Both the position numbers and the translations under genes were made by a program. This document shows positions 24,236-34,112 of a DNA stretch of 64,000 nt, in pieces. How positions within the stretch are numbered: the first letter of the stretch is position 1; each line of letters opens with the position of its first letter. This DNA comes from Panorpa germanica (Eukaryota; Arthropoda; Insecta; Mecoptera; Panorpidae), in the NCBI GenBank assembly GCA_963678705.1, contig OY783204.1:16192759-16256758 (forward strand). Reading direction: 5' to 3'. A model generated the notes under the pieces. That model was not told where the DNA came from. It saw nothing but the letters and a program-made list of their open reading frames with translations, and did no database searches.

Positions 24236-24505
24236 GAATTAAACTGACGTTCCCGGCTCGCGCGCCCGAATATATACGAGTACGCCCGATGTCGAGAACA
24301 TTCTAGTGGAATCGTAGATAACCGAGAAGCACCTAGAAGCAGTGACGCGTCTGACGTCAGAAGCTTCGATGTGTGCGACAACAGTACGTAACACACACAC
24401 AACACACACACACACATGCATTGTTTGTGAACAGCACTGGTACAGTGTCATGTACAGATTGCAGCATGATCGTGTTCTTGTAGAAAGTACCAGGACGTTG
24501 TAGAA
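24236..24505 (-). promoter_or_regulatory. Heat-shock promoter of Hsp70 copy 2
   Basis: TATATA (24271-24276) and the TCAGTT initiator are as in copy 1, and so are GAAcaTTCtaG (24296-24306) and the 10-base-spaced GAA pair. Unlike copy 1 it has a perfect GAAgcTTC (24360-24367) where copy 1 reads CAAGCTTC. It lacks the second distal GAA because 10 bases are absent after 24505, and about 16 bases are absent just before the ACACAC tract. Confidence 0.72.
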
Positions 24506-24704
24506 GGACTAACATAGATATCCTTCGCTGTTAATGGATGTTATAATGCGTTATAAGTTCGAATTAAATATCAGTCAGGAGTAGTTTTAGCAATTTTAGT
24601 AAAATTTCATTGTTTTCGTACAAAATGCGAACTTTTCTTAAAAAATAAGTAATTTCAAATTACACAATTATTTAATTTGTTATCAATTCTATTATTTATT
24701 CTAT

Positions 24705-24830
24705 TTAACGTCGGCCTATTTTCGACGTTACTCGTACCACCGACAATCTGCCATTTCTTTTGGTAATCTTTATGGTATCACATATATGAATATGAACTAC
24801 AACGCTGCCTAATGGATCTTGCCAAAAATA
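24705..24830 (-). mobile_element. SINE tail fragment between Hsp70 and sHsp, copy 2
   Basis: Duplicate of 11581-11710 with a few substitutions. Confidence 0.65.
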
Positions 24831-25413
24831 CATTTAAAATTTTCTTAAGCGAAATTTAGTAATATTTAGTTAACTTCATATTCCTTGAAAAACTAGCATC
24901 TATTAATTTACTCTTTTAAAAAATATCATCAAATTTCTTATGTTACTATTAGGTAATTCGCAAGAAATTTACAAAATTTCTGGATAGAATTGAAATTGCC
25001 GTAAAAAAAACAAAAGAATTATGAAATTAGACTATAAATAGGGCCTACAATTTGGTTAACCTGGTATTGGTTTGAAATACAAAGAAATTGTAGTAATCTT
25101 ATTGCCATAAAACGTTTTTAATACTTTATATCAGTGATCAGTGTTTGTCTTTAAAAATATTAAATAAACACACACTAGTTCATTTTATTCCAACAAATGT
25201 AATTTTACATTACGAGAGCATACATACAAATATATGTATTTAATTGTCGCACACATTGTCTTGGAAAACAATCTATAAATGATAATGTGATAAGGCGTTC
25301 TATCTAGAACGTACTGGCAGTTCTTATGTTTGGAATTGCATCACAGTCACACTGACTGACTGCAAGCACATAGCCATGCTACGCTGCATCATCAAGCGTT
25401 CTACGACACTCGG

Positions 25414-25475
25414 GAAAGTTCTAGAGTTCGGGCCAATTCGTATATAATCGTGCTCGCGGTCTCCAAGCATCAGTT
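25414..25475 (+). promoter_or_regulatory. Heat-shock promoter of broken sHsp copy
   Basis: GAAagTTCtaGAg (25414-25426), TATATAAT (25441-25448) and a TCAGTT initiator near 25470 are kept, so the locus may still be transcribed on heat shock although the reading frame is destroyed. Confidence 0.75.
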
Positions 25476-25631
25476 TATAAGAATTCGTGAGAGCGAATAA
25501 CATCTACATACCAATTGAAAATAAATAGAAGTCAGCGCGTTATTCAAATTTTATTGGAACAATAAGTAATAAAAAATACGAACATAACACTATTAATTAA
25601 ATATTAAATTAGTTCGAGAAGAAATTACAAA

Positions 25632-26491
25632 ATGTCTCTACTTCCAATTTTATTTGATCTATCTGAAAGCTTCAACCGACCAAGGTCAAGACAATTATTG
25701 GACCATCAATTTGCACTAGGATTTCTGCCGCAAGATGTGGAAGTAATGTGTACAATGCCAAGGCGTCTCATGGGTGGATATAATCGTCCCTGGAAACACA
25801 CCAACATCGCTAGTACGACAGGAATCTGGATCTGTTGTTAGCGAAGATAAGAACCAATTACGTGTGTGTCTCGATGTGCAACAATTTATCCCGGAAGAAA
25901 TATCCGTGAAAGTAATAGAAAATGCAATAATTGTTGAGGGAAAACATGAGGAAAAGCAGGACGATCATGGATTTATTTATTTATTTTTTTTTTTTTTTAT
26001 TTAACGTCGGCCTATTTCCGATGCTGAGTCCTATCACCGACGACCTCCTTCAATGTTGGCAGTATTTATAGTGTCGTGGCCTCATATATGTGGGCTACAC
26101 CACTGCCTAATAACTGTACGATTATGTATGACCATAATCAATATAAGTTCATAATAACCAAACCCAGAAAATATATATCTGGTCCGGGGATCGAACCCGA
26201 AGACACAGCAGTCGGCGTCAAGCATCAATGCTCTCGCCCACTGTGTTGTCTCATGGATTTATATCCCGTCACTTTGTAAGAAGATATACTCTCCCAGAAG
26301 GCCACGACGCCAAAGATGTCATTTCCAGTTTGTCTTCGGATGGAGTGTTGATGGTTACAGCTCCTAGGAAGACTCCAGAACTACCAGAACATGAGAGGGT
26401 TGTTCCAATCTCAAGAACTGGACCAGTACATTTAAATACCGAGACCGGAACAACAAAAGAACCAACGGATCCAGATGGAAAAGACAATTAG
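25632..26491 (+). pseudogene. Small heat-shock protein gene broken by 2-bp deletion and SINE
   Basis: Aligned with the intact gene at 12520, the first 57 codons are clean (two small clusters of substitutions: DHQF for DQQF and ALG for GLG). Then CACCAATTCATCG reads CACCAACATCG, a 2-base loss near 25803-25806 that shifts the frame and ends the product at 69 residues. The original frame continues from about 25808 to codon 117, where a 275-base SINE (25976-26250) with an 11-base duplication of TCATGGATTTA interrupts the alpha-crystallin domain. The rest (26262-26491) is intact to the TAG. Either lesion alone would abolish the chaperone. Everything downstream is almost unchanged, so inactivation is recent. 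Confidence 0.95.
25976..26250 (-). mobile_element. tRNA-derived SINE inserted in sHsp
   Basis: It is oriented on the minus strand. The head near 26180-26250 has a Pol III B box (GGTTCGATCCC on the minus strand, 26187-26197) and a tRNA-like D-arm segment (CACAGTGGGCGAGAGC). A unique body follows, then a tail of A and AAAT repeats at 25976-25997 (plus-strand T run). It is flanked by an 11-base target duplication, 25965-25975 and 26251-26261. Older tail-only relatives lie in both tandem units. Confidence 0.88.
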
Positions 26492-26531
26492 AAATGAAGA
26501 GTGCATCAGTCATTAAATATTGACGTTAAGT

Positions 26532-26744
26532 GCAGCTTTACAGTATTCATAATTACTCGCAATCATTCTCTGTTCCTTTATGTTTTGACGTAAGTTTGAT
26601 AAGACTGTGTCCTGTGCTTTGTATTTGTACTGAATATTTGAACTCCTCCGTTTAGTAGTAAGAAACATTGTATTGTGATTCGTTTTTATATTATTTAATA
26701 AAATTTCATCCTGAAGCATAATTCATGTTTTATTTATTCATGTG
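26532..26744 (+). repeat. Third copy of sHsp 3' UTR, near-identical part
   Basis: Matches 1-210 and 13136-13345 almost base for base, including AATAAA at 26697-26702. Identity drops sharply at about 26740-26745 (TTGTTTTATTCATG becomes TTTTATTTATTCATG, then many differences). Confidence 0.9.
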
Positions 26745-27690
26745 TAATCAGTATAATTCGATTGGTAAATTAAAAAATAGTAAATAGTTCTTTTTACACT
26801 TGTCAACGGTTAAGTTTAATTTCTAGCTACGATTTAAATCTTATTTATATATCATCCTGGTAGAACTTCAGATTAAGAAATGTTTACATGTACGTATAGC
26901 TGCCTGATCCCGGCAACACAGATAACTCTTTATTAAAATTTATTTCAAAACTAAAATGCAAAGAAGTTACCTTTATTGTTAAAGTGATCAGGGTATCAAA
27001 AAGGAATAATATAAATAAAGTCTAATGTCATAATAAGTATGTTTCTCTAATGATTTTAAATAAAATAAATGTTTAAGTAGAGAATGTAAGGAGTTTTAAC
27101 TTCCTCCAGTTTAGTATTTATGTAAATCGCAGTAATGTATATATTACATTAAAAACATAACAGTTAGATAAACAAACTCATTCTAGCAACACCAATAAGC
27201 AATATTTTTGTCTCATTCATACGCATTGTAATAAAATCAGTGACAGTCTGTTGACCGACATGCATAACATCTTGTGGTTTTTACGCAAAATTACTGCGAT
27301 TTCACAATTACCGAAGCAGAGCATAGTTTTTATAATAAAACACAATACAATTTGTAGCTCGCTAAAAGAAATAGTACACATGTTTCTTACTAAATGTTAT
27401 TACCATTAGTAATATGTTATTTGCTTATTTTCCTGATTCATACTTGCTCGTTTCCGTCTACCAAGAGATCAGCAATGAATGAAACATAACCTACAAGTGT
27501 TTTGACATTTGTACGTCAACATGGTACTCTGATACTTTCGAATGAGATTTAATATTGCTGCTGTTGCTTTAGTATTTATTATTTATATATATATATATAT
27601 TTTTTTATTTATATTTATTTGTTTTATTGTTATCTTAGTTATCTATTCAATAACAATGTAGCGGGGTCGAGAATTCGGTAAAAAGACATC
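26745..27690 (+). repeat. Diverged older copy of the unit's left flank
   Basis: Colinear but clearly diverged from 210-1120: shared blocks include ATATATCATCC.GGTAGAACTTCAG, GGCAACACAGATAACT, TAAGCAATATTTTTGTCTCA and ATCTATTCAATAACAATGTAGC. The homology stops near 27690, before any counterpart of the peptide gene. It is the remnant of a duplication older than the one that made the two nearly identical units. Confidence 0.8.
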
Positions 27691-27711
27691 TGGCTCCTCA
27701 TATTAAAAGGA

Positions 27712-27895
27712 ATTAATATTATTCAATAAAATATAATCCTAAAATATAATTCAAGTTGCTTTATTTACTGATGTGTAATCAGTATAATTCGATTGGTAAA
27801 TTAATCAAAAATAAATAGTTTATTACACTTCGTAACAAGTTTAATAAACTTGTAAATAAATTTGTAATAAGTTTAATTTCCAGCTACTCTTTTAA
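27712..27895 (+). repeat. Further relic of the sHsp 3' region
   Basis: ATTCAATAAAAT.TAATCCTAAA, then GTGTAATCAGTATAATTCGA and TTGGTAAATTAA, repeat the order of 26688-26850 once more with substitutions. The blocks line up with the polyadenylation-signal region of the sHsp genes. Confidence 0.65.
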
Positions 27896-28085
27896 TTTTT
27901 GTTTAAATTGTCAAAATCTTCTAAATGCGAAATCAATATCTGATCCAGTACAATACAATACAGTCAAATACAGTGCGAATACAATATCTGATTGTAAATG
28001 TCCTCTTAAATTTAGTTTTATTTATTTTCCCTATTCTCCATTTAACACTTTAACCACCTTAACCATTTTAGCGTTCCCACACTTT

Positions 28086-28694
28086 CAATGGGCTTGTGTC
28101 CTCATTTTTTAGTGGTAGATTTTTCAATTGTTGATTCAAATTGATGTTAATAAATGTGTATTGGCGTGTCTCTTTTATTAAATATCTAAATGTTGAGGGA
28201 GATATAGCAATTAAAAATTTGAATTGTAGTTTTATTTGTATGACGTGAAATACATTTTAAAGTCAGTTATTTGTTGAGTAGGTCAGTGCTGTGGTAATGT
28301 TTTGTAACTGTTGGTAGTCAAATAATCAAGACATGTCAAAGAATAATAAGTTTTTATATAATTTAACCCTGCTAAGGCAGACATAATATTGAAATTTTAT
28401 TGTTCCTTGAAATAGCTGTAAATAATATTTGATATTTTGATATATAAATACATATAGCAGAGATTTAGGAGCTGTAAGGTTGGCAGCGGTTGTGATGTCA
28501 CATGCATTTGGTATGTGTACAACGTTGAATCCCTTTAATAATTAAAGAGACAAAATGACTTATTAATTGTTAATATCTCTTAACATATAAGGAGTTATTA
28601 AAAAATAATTAAACATTTGAGGTTCTAGTAACCCACTTTATCCATATATAGTACAGTTTTACAGAAATTAAGACATAGGACCCAAGCCCAAATG
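28086..28694 (+). mobile_element. MITE, CAATGGGCTTGTGTCC family, copy A
   Basis: Begins CAATGGGCTTGTGTCCTCAT and ends GGACCCAAGCCCA, its imperfect complement. The body (AGTGGTAGATTTTTCAATTG, AACCCTGCTAAGGCAGACAT, AAAGAGACAAAATGACTT) is shared with copies at 29101, 50384, 52412 and 54199. No coding capacity. It lacks a short internal block (GCGCTAGAAATGG) present in the others. Confidence 0.8.
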
Positions 28695-29100
28695 TTTTGT
28701 ACCGCCGCTCTAGAGCCCCACTGCTAGCTCTCAGAGACCCCAATCACCAACTCCCCTATTTCCAGCACGACTTCACTAGCCCGTCATGCCTCCCGCTTCT
28801 GGACTTCAAATGCAAAACCACTACATACTAAATTTCATCTTTGTATTTACATAGTCAAGAAAATTTGTTGTATCCAAGAATACTAAATTATAGCTTTCCA
28901 TTTATTCGATATTTCTGACTTTAGGCCCCCGCCAACCACTACCGTGTTTTGGATTTTCTAATTTCTTTTATATCAATTTCAGTCTCTAGAAAGCCCTAAT
29001 ATAATAGCTCAAGATGGCTCAAGAGCTCAGGCCCACCAACCTATGTCATTTTATAAAGGCTGTAAATTTGTCAGCGAAAGTACACTATAGTAGGTAGCAA
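28695..29100. other. GC-richer spacer, nothing recognised
   Basis: A patch at about 28690-28810 is noticeably richer in C and G than its surroundings (CCGCCGCTCTAGAGCCCCAC) but has no open frame or RNA structure that I recognise. Confidence 0.4.
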
Positions 29101-29741
29101 CAATGGGCTTGTGTCCTCATTTTTTAGTGGTCGATTTTTCAATTGTTGATTGAAATTGATGTTAATAAATGTGTATTGACGTGTCTATTTTATTAAATAT
29201 CTAAATATTGACGGAGATATAGCAATTAAAAGTTTGAATTGTAGTTTTAGCGCTAGAAATGGTCAGCCATATTTGTATGACGTGAAATGCTTTTTAACGT
29301 CAGTTATTTGTTGAGTAGGTCAGTGCTGTGGTAATGTTCTGTAGCTGTTGGTAGTCAAATAATCAAGTTAAGTCAAAGAATAATAAGTTATTATTTTATT
29401 TAACCCTGCTAAGGCAGACATAATATTGAAATTTGAGTGTTCCTTGAAATAGCTGTAAATAATATTTGATATTTTGATATATAAATACATATAGCAGAGA
29501 TTTATGACCTGTAAGGTTGGTAACTTTACACAAGGATTGTGATGTCACATGCACTTGGAATGTGTACAACGTTGAATCCCTTTAATAATTAAAGAGACAA
29601 AATGACTTTTTTAATTGTTAATATCTCTTAACATATAAGGAATTATTAAAAAATAATTGAACATTTGAGGTTCTAGTAACCAACTTTATTAATATATAGT
29701 ACACTTTTATAGAAATTAAGACATTTGACACACGCCCATTG
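29101..29741 (+). mobile_element. MITE, CAATGGGCTTGTGTCC family, copy B
   Basis: The most complete forward copy, 641 bases, from CAATGGGCTTGTGTCC to GACACACGCCCATTG. These ends are inverted repeats of each other with one or two mismatches. Confidence 0.85.
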
Positions 29742-29761
29742 GCTGCTATGGATCTTGACTC

Positions 29762-29861
29762 GCGGTTGCTTTGCCAAGTAATGCCAAGTAACATATGTTA
29801 CCTGGCAAAGCAACCGCAAAGCAAAGCTACATATGTACCTTTGCTACTATGTAGCAAAGGT
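29762..29861. repeat. Two adjacent hairpins
   Basis: Arms GCGGTTGCTTTGCCA and TGGCAAAGCAACCGC (29762-29817) enclose an inner ACATATGT palindrome. Directly after comes ACCTTTGCTAC / GTAGCAAAGGT (29837-29861) with a 3-base loop. Confidence 0.85.
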
Positions 29862-30348
29862 GCATACATTGGTAAAAATTACGTCATAGTATAAAGGCTG
29901 ATTTTTTTATATTTTCTACGGGGGACTATTAGAAGTCACGTACATTAATACTAGACTAGTGGGTGGGGGAAAACCCCTCGCCATACAACTTCAAAGTTTA
30001 ATAAAGAGTGTTAAAATTACGTTATAGTATAAAATCCAATTGTTCTATATGTTATTTGGGATACTATTTAAAGATGTTTCTCGAATTGCCAGACCATTTC
30101 GATGTGCATAACATCCTGTCAACTTATATTTTCTTTTTCGCAACCTTCATGGGATACATAACGCAGCTGATAGTAGTAAATCACGAATCACACACAGACA
30201 CTGGTATGCATCTCTGTTGTATAAAAGAGATGGAATGCAGCGGACGTGGCGTATCATGCATAATTTTCTATAACTCCATTTTCCTATTTTCTTTACATTA
30301 AAGAGATAAAATGACTTTTATTTGTTAATATCTCTTGAAATATAAGCA
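29862..30348. other. Intergenic, repeat debris
   Basis: No supported gene. An open frame of 97 codons at 30008-30301 has no recognisable features. Part of it (GATACATAACGCAGCTGATA) recurs near 39280 and so belongs to a repeat. Confidence 0.45.
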
Positions 30349-30602
30349 CCCAGTAAACAATTTGGTGAAGTGCCCTATTTAGTGACGTTTCTATCACTAT
30401 TTCACTTCAATTATAGTTCGCATCAACTTTATCTTCATTTGTATTCCGACAGGTGGAGTAATTTCGCCATCTGTAGCCGATAAAGTAGACATTTTATATG
30501 AAAAAATGTGAGAAACTGAACTATAAATGAATTCTTTTATGACAAAAAAATCATGACGCATCTTCAATATGATGTTAAAGTGACTCCAAAATGTTTACTG
30601 GG
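30349..30602 (-). mobile_element. MITE, CCCAGTAAACA family, copy 1
   Basis: 254 bases, from CCCAGTAAACAATTTGG to CCAAAATGTTTACTGGG. Relative to the copies at 38785 and 63692 the body is in reverse orientation. Non-coding. Confidence 0.85.
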
Positions 30603-31088
30603 CAGTTATTAAAAAATAATAGGATATTTGAGGAATACAGTTTTATAGAAATTAAGTATGGTTCACAAGCCCACAATATACAATATAACACAATATAACG
30701 TTGGAAACAAAAATAATTTTAAGTCATATAATTAATAATTATTTAACAATAAATGACAGTTTAATAAATCCTCCATAAATCACATTTTTGTTAAAATAAT
30801 TTATAACACTTCATATCCCCGCCACTTTCGTATTTAATATGAAGTTGAACTGAGTTGAACTTAGATGAAACCTGGGTTCCGATTATACTGTGTCTCTGAG
30901 ACACTCTGACCAACTCTGACTATTATATCTGACAGTTCAGTTAGTTCAGTTTAACAATTTGACGTACATATCATATATGCTGATAATTTACTCGATTGTT
31001 TCTTTATAATTTTGTAATAAACAGTAACTGCTGTGTTGTGTTAATTTAGATAATTTTATAGTATTTCTATATAAATTTATTTTTCAAT
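30603..31088. other. Upstream region of Rtf2
   Basis: AT-rich sequence with no gene; it must contain the Rtf2 promoter and 5' UTR. I see no clear TATA or initiator element that decides the start site. Confidence 0.4.
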
Positions 31089-32287
31089 ATGGGTTGTGAT
31101 GGTGGAACTATTCCTCGTCGTGATGAACTTGTGAAATTAAAGAAAAAACCAGAACAGGTAAAATTATTTGTAATTTAATTGACTATTGCATGTTTGTAAA
31201 ATAGCCTAATAGAAATGTTTTTTTTATATTAATTATATATATAGTATTTATGTGTTTTACCTAGAGTATAATATATAATTATAACCTCACATTTTCATTT
31301 TAGAAAGATAAAGATTCTGAGTTGTCTTTTCGTTGGAGACATTGTGCAATTTCACAACAACGTCTTCAAGAACCTATTGTTGCTTGTGGGTTAGGAAGGT
31401 TCTACAGCAAATCATCTGTATTAGAATCTTTACTAGATAAAACTTTACCTGAAACTGCGAAGCACATTAAGAATTTAAAGGTATTGTTTTAATCTCATAT
31501 AAATAATGCATTATTTTGTAGTATTAGTATTTAAAATAATAGTTAATCTTATACTTTATTTTAGGATGTTAAGGATCTCCAATTGACACCTAACCCATCT
31601 TATGATCCTGACCATATATCCAGTTCTCCTTATGTATGTCCAGTTATCGGCCTTGAGATGACCGGGAGGTTTAGATTCGTGTTTCTTTGGGGCTGTGGAT
31701 GTGTATTTTCAGAGCGAGCATTAAAAGAAATAAAATCTTCAAACTGTCACAAGGTATTTTACAAAAATTAAGCTTTAAACTACTTTAGATAGTTGTAGAG
31801 TTTATTCAAAATCAGAATCATCTAATATTAATATTGAACATGTTTGTCGTTATAGTGCCATACAGTATTTTCTGAGCAAGATATCGTGGTGTTAAATGGC
31901 ACACAAGAGGATATAGATCTAATGACAGTGCGTATGGAAGCACGAGTAGCTCGTGCTAAAGCTGATAAGAAATCGAAGAAATCCAAAGTTACTTCTACAG
32001 AGACAACACAAATCAAGAAAGAATTAGTTGAGGAATCAGAAATCAAGAATGAAACAACAGCAACCAAGACAGCAGCAGTAAAACCTGGAACTTCAAAAAA
32101 CAAAGCCAGTAAACGTTTTGCTATTGGAATGGGAGATGATCCAGCTTTTAAAAAGGCAAAAACTGAATACTCAGTTGCGAATGATGCTAGAGCAACAGAT
32201 GTTTATAAATCTTTGTTCACATCCCACGAAACAGACAAGAAGCAAGAGAGGGCCCACTGGGTCACTTATAATCCATTTTATAATTAA
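31089..32287 (+). CDS. Rtf2: Replication termination factor 2 homologue
   Basis: Four exons (31089-31157, 31304-31480, 31565-31753, 31856-32287) with GT-AG introns, all in phase 0, encode 288 residues. The start MGCDGGTIPRRDELVKLKK matches the conserved N-terminus of the RTF2/C20orf43 family. The central region is a RING-like zinc fold (CPVIGLEMTGRFRFVFLWGC, GCVFSERALKEIK, then CHKCHTVFSEQDIVVLNG). A basic, low-complexity stretch precedes a conserved end (YKSLFTS, AHWVTYNPFYN). The family acts at stalled replication forks in the nucleus and is a proteasome-shuttle target. Length is close to the human protein of about 306 residues. A single-copy host gene between transposon-rich blocks. Confidence 0.95.
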
Positions 32288-33009
32288 TTATATATTTATC
32301 ATTTATTAAAAATAATATTTTATTGTCAATGTTTTTATATAATAAATTAATTATTATATTAGAAGTGTTTCTTGTACATAACATATAAAACTTAGTTTTA
32401 AATTATTAACTATAATTATGATACAACTACAAGAAAATTCTGATTGATATGTAATAGAAATAGTTAATTTTACAAAATAGCTTAGAACCCAACTAGGTTC
32501 ATCTTATATTTGGTAAATATAATTGTACATATATTGATAAAATTGTTCATAATGTATAAAAACCTCAGTTGTTTGAATATTTTCTGATAAGTCAATCAAA
32601 TGTGCAGTATAAAGGAATACAATACAAACCATACATGCTGCCATACAAATTTCGAACCAAACATACACTTGGAACATTATAATATAGGAGGACAGTGCAG
32701 TTGTATATAAATTCAGTTATAAAAGGATCATTCATAGAATAGAAGAGGATGAAAACGTACAACACGTTCATGATGCAAAACACTATTGATCACTATAATA
32801 ATTAAAATGAAAATGACTACTTTCATTGTACTATCTTCTACAGTATTGCGACTTATGAAGGATAATCGATCATTTTAAATCTTTGATAGCCAAGTTTATT
32901 TATAGTACAGTTTCGAAGAAACTCATAGTTTTCAAATCCATTGTAAAGAAATGTTGCAGAGGTATACTGTAACATCAGGGGAATATAACGTAGTTTTTAG
33001 ATGAATAAC
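32288..33009. other. Intergenic, nothing recognised
   Basis: AT-rich 3' flank of Rtf2; a polyadenylation signal is likely near 32340 (AATAAA at 32340-32345). Confidence 0.45.
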
Positions 33010-33250
33010 TTTGTATTCATAAAAGATAGAAAAATGATATTTTGCATGTGTATTACGCTATTGAATGGAAACATATTTTAAAACTTAAAAAATCAAAATT
33101 TTATACAAAAAGGGCCCTGAGAAAATCAGTGAGCCCACTAGGAAACTTTAGAAAAAGCTCAAATTTTGGATTGTCTAATAATTAAATAGAATATTAAAAA
33201 AAAAACAAAATTTTATTTGGGTGCACGGGGGCAAAAAAATTTCAGAATTA
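33010..33250 (+). mobile_element. Diverged fragment of the 56-60 kb Helitron family
   Basis: AAAGATAGAAA, TTTTGCATGTGTATTA, GGGCCCTGAGAAA and TTTTATTTGGGTGCACGGGG follow in the same order as in each monomer of the array at 56215-60246, with substitutions. Ends are missing. Confidence 0.7.
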
Positions 33251-34112
33251 AACGTCACACCTGTTGTGTCAACACATAATGTTTAATATAATGTCGTGAT
33301 AAAAAATTAAAAATAAATAAGATTACTTATTATGTTCTATTGACTGTTTGACGTCATTAACTTCTAGGATAACAACATATTATTAAGCAGGAAAACAAAA
33401 TTCAAACTTTAAATATACATGTTGTATTCGTTAATTTTTGGTTATTTAAAAAAAGAAAAATGCAAATATACGTTTATTAACCAATATTTCAATAAAGAAT
33501 TTAAAAAATCGACCCCAAAAAAGTCAGTTCACAACCTAATTGTCATCTTGATTTTTTACTTGTAATAACAATGATGGTGAACATTATTTTTCTAACTTAA
33601 CTGCCTTTGTCTTGATTATTGCAATAAAACTCATTACGAAGATTTCAAATATATTTAAATATGGTAAAGTTATGTTACATGGACGTGCAAAAAGAAAACA
33701 CATATAAATACTTGATTATTATTTCTAAATATGAAGAACTTACTTTTATTTTAAATAATTAAACTTAAATTTACGGGTTGCATATAAATAAAAACGGGAA
33801 GCAATGTTTGGATTTACCTTACCTCTACAAGGTAAGAATGGTAAACGGTACTACTCTGTTAGCATAGCTTCAAACCTACTTTCATTAACGCAGCTCTCAT
33901 GATTGTCAACTGGAAGAAAATTAAGCATTCAATATTCAATGTTAATGAGATTATAGATGCATAACTTAGAACAAAGTTTACTCTCTGATATTTTGTTGGT
34001 GAGGGGAATTCCATTGAGAGTTGCAGAGGATTATAGTTTGCACCTAGTAGGTATGCAAGACACAATGCACAATTTAATTATAAAAACAAGAAGAATAATT
34101 ATAATTAGTCAA
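33251..34112. other. Intergenic, nothing recognised
   Basis: 3' side of the P-element-like gene. I could not identify terminal inverted repeats or an 8-base target duplication here. Confidence 0.4.

Larger units (their letters stand above)
13136..26531. repeat. Tandem unit 2 (AMP, tRNA-Asp, Hsp70, broken sHsp)
   Basis: Near-identical head-to-tail repeat of unit 1, longer mainly because of a 275-base SINE and its duplicated target in the sHsp gene. It begins with the sHsp 3' UTR of unit 1 and ends before the same sequence at 26532. Confidence 0.95.

Noticed and set aside
30008-30301. 97-codon plus-strand frame as a gene
   Set aside because: Low-complexity hydrophobic content, no introns or motifs, and part of it is shared repeat sequence.
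31886-32309. Separate short genes in the last Rtf2 exon
   Set aside because: The 133-codon frame is the Rtf2 C-terminus itself; the others are out-of-frame shadows.
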